Positions 5,134 to 7,921 of a DNA stretch of 7,921 nt are shown here, piece after piece. Location of the stretch: contig JAJZFQ010000158.1 in assembly GCA_021805275.1 (NCBI GenBank), forward strand, positions 1 to 7,921, in the 5' to 3' direction. Under the pieces are notes generated by a model. That model had not been told where the DNA came from, made no database searches, and saw only the letters and a list, made by a program, of their open reading frames with translations. Source of the stretch: Pseudomonadota bacterium (GTDB lineage: Bacteria; Pseudomonadota; Gammaproteobacteria; Steroidobacterales; Steroidobacteraceae). Made by a program: the position numbers and the translations under genes. The stretch's first letter is position 1; the number at the start of each line of letters is the position of its first letter.

Positions 5134-6671
5134 CTTCCATCGTGATGACACCCGGCCGGGTTCCGCTGGCCGATTGGGCCGCCATTTACCGCGGCCGTCC
5201 CGTTGCCCTCGATGAGCGCTGCTATGCCTCGATCGCGCGCGGCGCAGAGGCCGTCACGCGCATCGTGGCGCGCGGGGAGCCCGTCTACGGGATCAACACC
5301 GGATTCGGCAAGCTCGCCAGCGTGCGCATCGAGGCGGCCGATCTGGCTCGTCTGCAGCGCAATATCGTGCTGTCACACTGTGTCGGGGTGGGCGAGACCA
5401 TGCCCGCATCCGTCACGCGGCTGATGTTGGCGCTGAAGATCGCCAACGTCGCGCAGGGCGCCTCGGGGGTGCGCCCGGAAACGGTTCGACACCTCTGTGC
5501 GCTGCTCGAGCGTGACCTGCTGCCGATCGTCCCGGCCCAGGGCTCCGTGGGCGCCTCGGGCGATCTGGCGCCGCTGGCGCACCTGGCCGCCGTGCTGATC
5601 GGCGTCGGGGAAATCCGCCGACCGGACGGAACGCGCGCGCCGGCCACGCAGGCGCTGCACGAGGCGGGACTGGCGCCGCTGACGCTCGCGCCCAAAGAGG
5701 GTCTGGCGCTCCTGAACGGCACGCAGTTCTCGACGGCCAACGCGCTCGCCGCCTTGTTCGACATCGAGACGGTGTTTCAATCCGCACTGGTCACCGGCGC
5801 GCTGTCGACGGAGGCCGCCAAGGGCTCCGATACCCCCTTCGATGCGCGCATCCACGCGCTGCGCGGTCATCGCGGTCAGATCGAAACCGCCGCCGCGCTG
5901 CGCGCGCTCATGGCCGGCTCGGCGATCCGTGATTCGCATCGCACGGCCGACCCGAGAGTCCAGGACCCGTACTGCTTGCGTTGCCAGCCGCAGGTGATGG
6001 GCGCGGCGCTCGATCTGTTGCGCCACGCCGCCGGCACGCTCGCGTGCGAAGCCAATGGCGTGTCGGACAACCCGCTGATCTTCCCCGAGGCCGATGAGGC
6101 GCTCTCCGGCGGTAATTTCCACGCCGAGCCGGTGGCGTTCGCGGCCGACGTCATGGCGCTGGCGCTGTGCGAGATCGGCTCGCTCTGCGAGCGGCGCATC
6201 GCCATGCTGGTCGACCCGGCGCTCTCCGGGCTGCCGGCCTTTCTCACCCCGAGTCCGGGCCTGAACTCCGGGCTGATGATGCCGCAGGTGACCGCCGCGG
6301 CACTGGTGTCCGAGAACAAGCAGTGCGCGCATCCGGCCAGCGTCGACTCGATTCCAACCTCGGCCAACCAGGAAGACCATGTGTCGATGGCCGCGCACGC
6401 GGCGCGCCGCCTGCACCAGATGACCCGCAACGCCGCGGCGATCGTCGGCATCGAGCTGATTACCGCAGCGCAGGGCTGCGACTTTCACCGCGGTCTGCGC
6501 TCGAGCAAGGTGCTCGAAGCGGTGCGCAGCGCGGTGCGCACGCGTATCCCGCCGCTCGGCGAGGACCGCTATCTGCATACCGATCTCGAGGTCGCCGCGG
6601 AGCTGGTTCGTGAGCGGGCGCTGCCGCGGGCGGCCGCCGACGTGTCACTGCCCGCACTGGAGCCGACATGA
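5130..6671 (+). CDS. hutH: Histidine ammonia-lyase
   Basis: Catalyses the first, committed step: L-histidine to trans-urocanate and ammonia, without external cofactor. With the TTG start the protein has 513 residues. The MIO electrophile forms from Ala142-Ser143-Gly144 in [15 protein letters not shown]. Tyr53 ([13 protein letters not shown]), His83 (VLSHCVG), Asn196 (LLNGTQFST), Tyr281 and Arg284 ([15 protein letters not shown]) match known active-site positions. Ser143, Tyr53 and His83 carry the Pseudomonas putida numbers as I recall them, which supports the TTG start over ATG 5145. The segments [11 protein letters not shown] and [18 protein letters not shown] are also intact. The start overlaps the hutI stop (TTGA), and the stop overlaps the hutG start (ATGA). 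Confidence 0.97.
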   Translation: MTSIVMTPGRVPLADWAAIYRGRPVALDERCYASIARGAEAVTRIVARGEPVYGINTGFGKLASVRIEAADLARLQRNIVLSHCVGVGETMPASVTRLMLALKIANVAQGASGVRPETVRHLCALLERDLLPIVPAQGSVGASGDLAPLAHLAAVLIGVGEIRRPDGTRAPATQALHEAGLAPLTLAPKEGLALLNGTQFSTANALAALFDIETVFQSALVTGALSTEAAKGSDTPFDARIHALRGHRGQIETAAALRALMAGSAIRDSHRTADPRVQDPYCLRCQPQVMGAALDLLRHAAGTLACEANGVSDNPLIFPEADEALSGGNFHAEPVAFAADVMALALCEIGSLCERRIAMLVDPALSGLPAFLTPSPGLNSGLMMPQVTAAALVSENKQCAHPASVDSIPTSANQEDHVSMAAHAARRLHQMTRNAAAIVGIELITAAQGCDFHRGLRSSKVLEAVRSAVRTRIPPLGEDRYLHTDLEVAAELVRERALPRAAADVSLPALEPT

Positions 6672-7495
6672 CCGAGTGGCTGGAAGTCGAGCGCGGCGAC
6701 GCGCCGCTCGTGGTCACCTTTCCGCACACGGGTACGCAGCTTCCGGCGCCGATCGCCGACCGGCTCATCTCGCCCTGGCTCGCCCGCAAAGACACGGACT
6801 GGTATGTCGATCGGCTCTACGCGATGGCGCTCGCGCTCGGGGCCACCACGGTGCGCACGGCCATCAGCCGCACGGTGATCGACGTGAACCGGGACCCATC
6901 GGGCGCCTCGCTCTACCCGGGTCAGAACACCACCGAGCTGTGTCCGACCCATACCTTTGACGGGGAGCCGCTCTACCGCGAGGGCGAGGCGCCGGAGGCG
7001 GCCGACATCCTCGCACGGCGCGCGCAGTACTTCGAGCCGTATCACGCGGCACTCGCGGCTGAACTCGAACGGCTGCGCGCCGAGCACGGCCGGGTCGTGC
7101 TGTACGACGCGCACTCGATTCGCTCGCGCGTGCCGCGACTGTTCGACGGGGAGCTGGCGCACCTGAACCTCGGCACGAACCGCGGCACGAGCTGCGCACC
7201 GGCGCTGCGGCGGGCCCTCGAGCAGGCGTGCGAGAGTCCGAGCTTTACGCTCGTCACCGACGGCCGCTTCGTCGGCGGCTGGACCACGCGGCACTACGGC
7301 TGCCCGCAGCGCGACGTACACGCCGTGCAGATGGAGCTCGCCTGCCGCAGCTACCTCAGCGAGCCGGCCGTCCCCGGCACCGGCAACTGGCCGCCGCCGT
7401 TCGAACCGGCGCGCGCCGCGCCGTTGAGCCACGTGCTGCAGCGGGCCCTCAGTGCCTGTCTGGATTTCGCCCACTCTGCAACGGGAGTCGCCTGA
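6668..7495 (+). CDS. hutG: N-formylglutamate deformylase (N-formylglutamate amidohydrolase)
   Basis: Hydrolyses N-formyl-L-glutamate to glutamate and formate, the last step of the five-step route. The 275 residues fit the family. Characteristic segments are [11 protein letters not shown] (His20), [13 protein letters not shown] (residues 68-79), [18 protein letters not shown] (82-99), [11 protein letters not shown] (His149) and GGWTTRHYG followed by HAVQMEL (203-224). Conserved His and Asp residues in these segments probably hold the metal. The symbol hutG is also used for an unrelated arginase-like formiminoglutamase; this protein is of the deformylase type, consistent with hutF nearby. The ATG overlaps the hutH stop by 4 bp. 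Confidence 0.95.
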   Translation: MTEWLEVERGDAPLVVTFPHTGTQLPAPIADRLISPWLARKDTDWYVDRLYAMALALGATTVRTAISRTVIDVNRDPSGASLYPGQNTTELCPTHTFDGEPLYREGEAPEAADILARRAQYFEPYHAALAAELERLRAEHGRVVLYDAHSIRSRVPRLFDGELAHLNLGTNRGTSCAPALRRALEQACESPSFTLVTDGRFVGGWTTRHYGCPQRDVHAVQMELACRSYLSEPAVPGTGNWPPPFEPARAAPLSHVLQRALSACLDFAHSATGVA

Positions 7496-7921
7496 TGAGC
7501 GCAGATCGCAAGCCCCGGACCCGCCTCGACACCACCCGGGTCATTCACGCCCCTACCGGCACGACGCTCACGGCGAAGAGCTGGCTCACCGAGGCGCCGC
7601 TGCGCATGTTGATGAACAATCTCGACCCGGCGGTGGGCGAGCGGCCGCAGGAGCTCGTGGTGTACGGCGGGATCGGCCGCGCCGCCCGCGACTGGGAGAG
7701 CTACGACACCATCGTTGCGACGCTGCGCCGGCTCGAGGCGGACCAGACTTTGCTCATTCAGTCGGGCAAGCCGGTCGGCGTGTTCACGACGCACGCCGAC
7801 GCACCACGGGTGCTCATCGCAAATTCCAACCTCGTGCCGCGCTGGGCGACCTGGGAGCACTTCAACGAGCTCGATCGCAAGGGCTTGATGATGTACGGGC
7901 AGATGACGGCGGGCTCGTGGA
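7495..7921 (+). CDS. hutU: Urocanate hydratase (5' part only)
   Basis: Converts urocanate to 4-imidazolone-5-propionate using tightly bound NAD+ as an electrophile, the second pathway step. The first 142 of about 555 residues are present and very typical: [20 protein letters not shown] (26-45), [14 protein letters not shown] (55-68), [12 protein letters not shown] (89-100), [20 protein letters not shown] (106-125) and YGQMTAGSW at the edge. The glycine-rich NAD-binding loop and the catalytic region lie beyond the window. The ATG overlaps the last base of the hutG stop (TGATG) and follows GGGAG (7483-7487) by 7 nt. Confidence 0.97.
   Translation, partial: MSADRKPRTRLDTTRVIHAPTGTTLTAKSWLTEAPLRMLMNNLDPAVGERPQELVVYGGIGRAARDWESYDTIVATLRRLEADQTLLIQSGKPVGVFTTHADAPRVLIANSNLVPRWATWEHFNELDRKGLMMYGQMTAGSW

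Overview
The window is a GC-rich, tightly packed bacterial chromosome segment. Protein sequences and gene content point to a gammaproteobacterium: a GlnK-like PII protein, a PA0069-type radical SAM protein, a Pseudomonas-style five-step histidine utilisation (hut) pathway, and a LexA box of the CTGT-N8-ACAG type. The genus cannot be read from the sequence. I see no tRNA, rRNA, CRISPR array, insertion sequence or phage gene.

Left part (1-1719). The first 40 codons of glnK leave the window on the minus strand. Upstream lie a sigma-54 promoter (214-229) and two NtrC-like enhancer palindromes exactly 32 bp apart (292-308 and 324-340). Divergently on the plus strand is a radical SAM gene (496-1584). 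Its promoter carries a consensus LexA/SOS box, and its predicted transcription start coincides with its ATG, so the mRNA may be leaderless. The protein ends in a putative sliding-clamp-binding motif. These features together suggest an SOS-induced DNA repair or DNA-associated enzyme.

Right part (1720-7921). This is a hut locus with two divergent units. Leftward are hutF (formimidoylglutamate deiminase) and hutC (GntR-family repressor), overlapping by 4 bp. Rightward are hutI, hutH, hutG and hutU, joined by overlaps of 4, 4 and 1 bp; hutU runs off the window. Together they take histidine to urocanate (HutH), imidazolonepropionate (HutU), formiminoglutamate (HutI), formylglutamate (HutF) and glutamate plus formate (HutG). 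The 91-bp gap between hutF and hutI holds two palindromes centred on CTAG, 20 bp apart, which are the likely HutC operators. A third, similar site lies inside hutI.

The enzymes are ordinary members of known families. The most interesting material is regulatory: the SOS-controlled, apparently leaderless radical SAM gene, the glnK control region with glnA-like enhancer geometry, and the tandem HutC operators.
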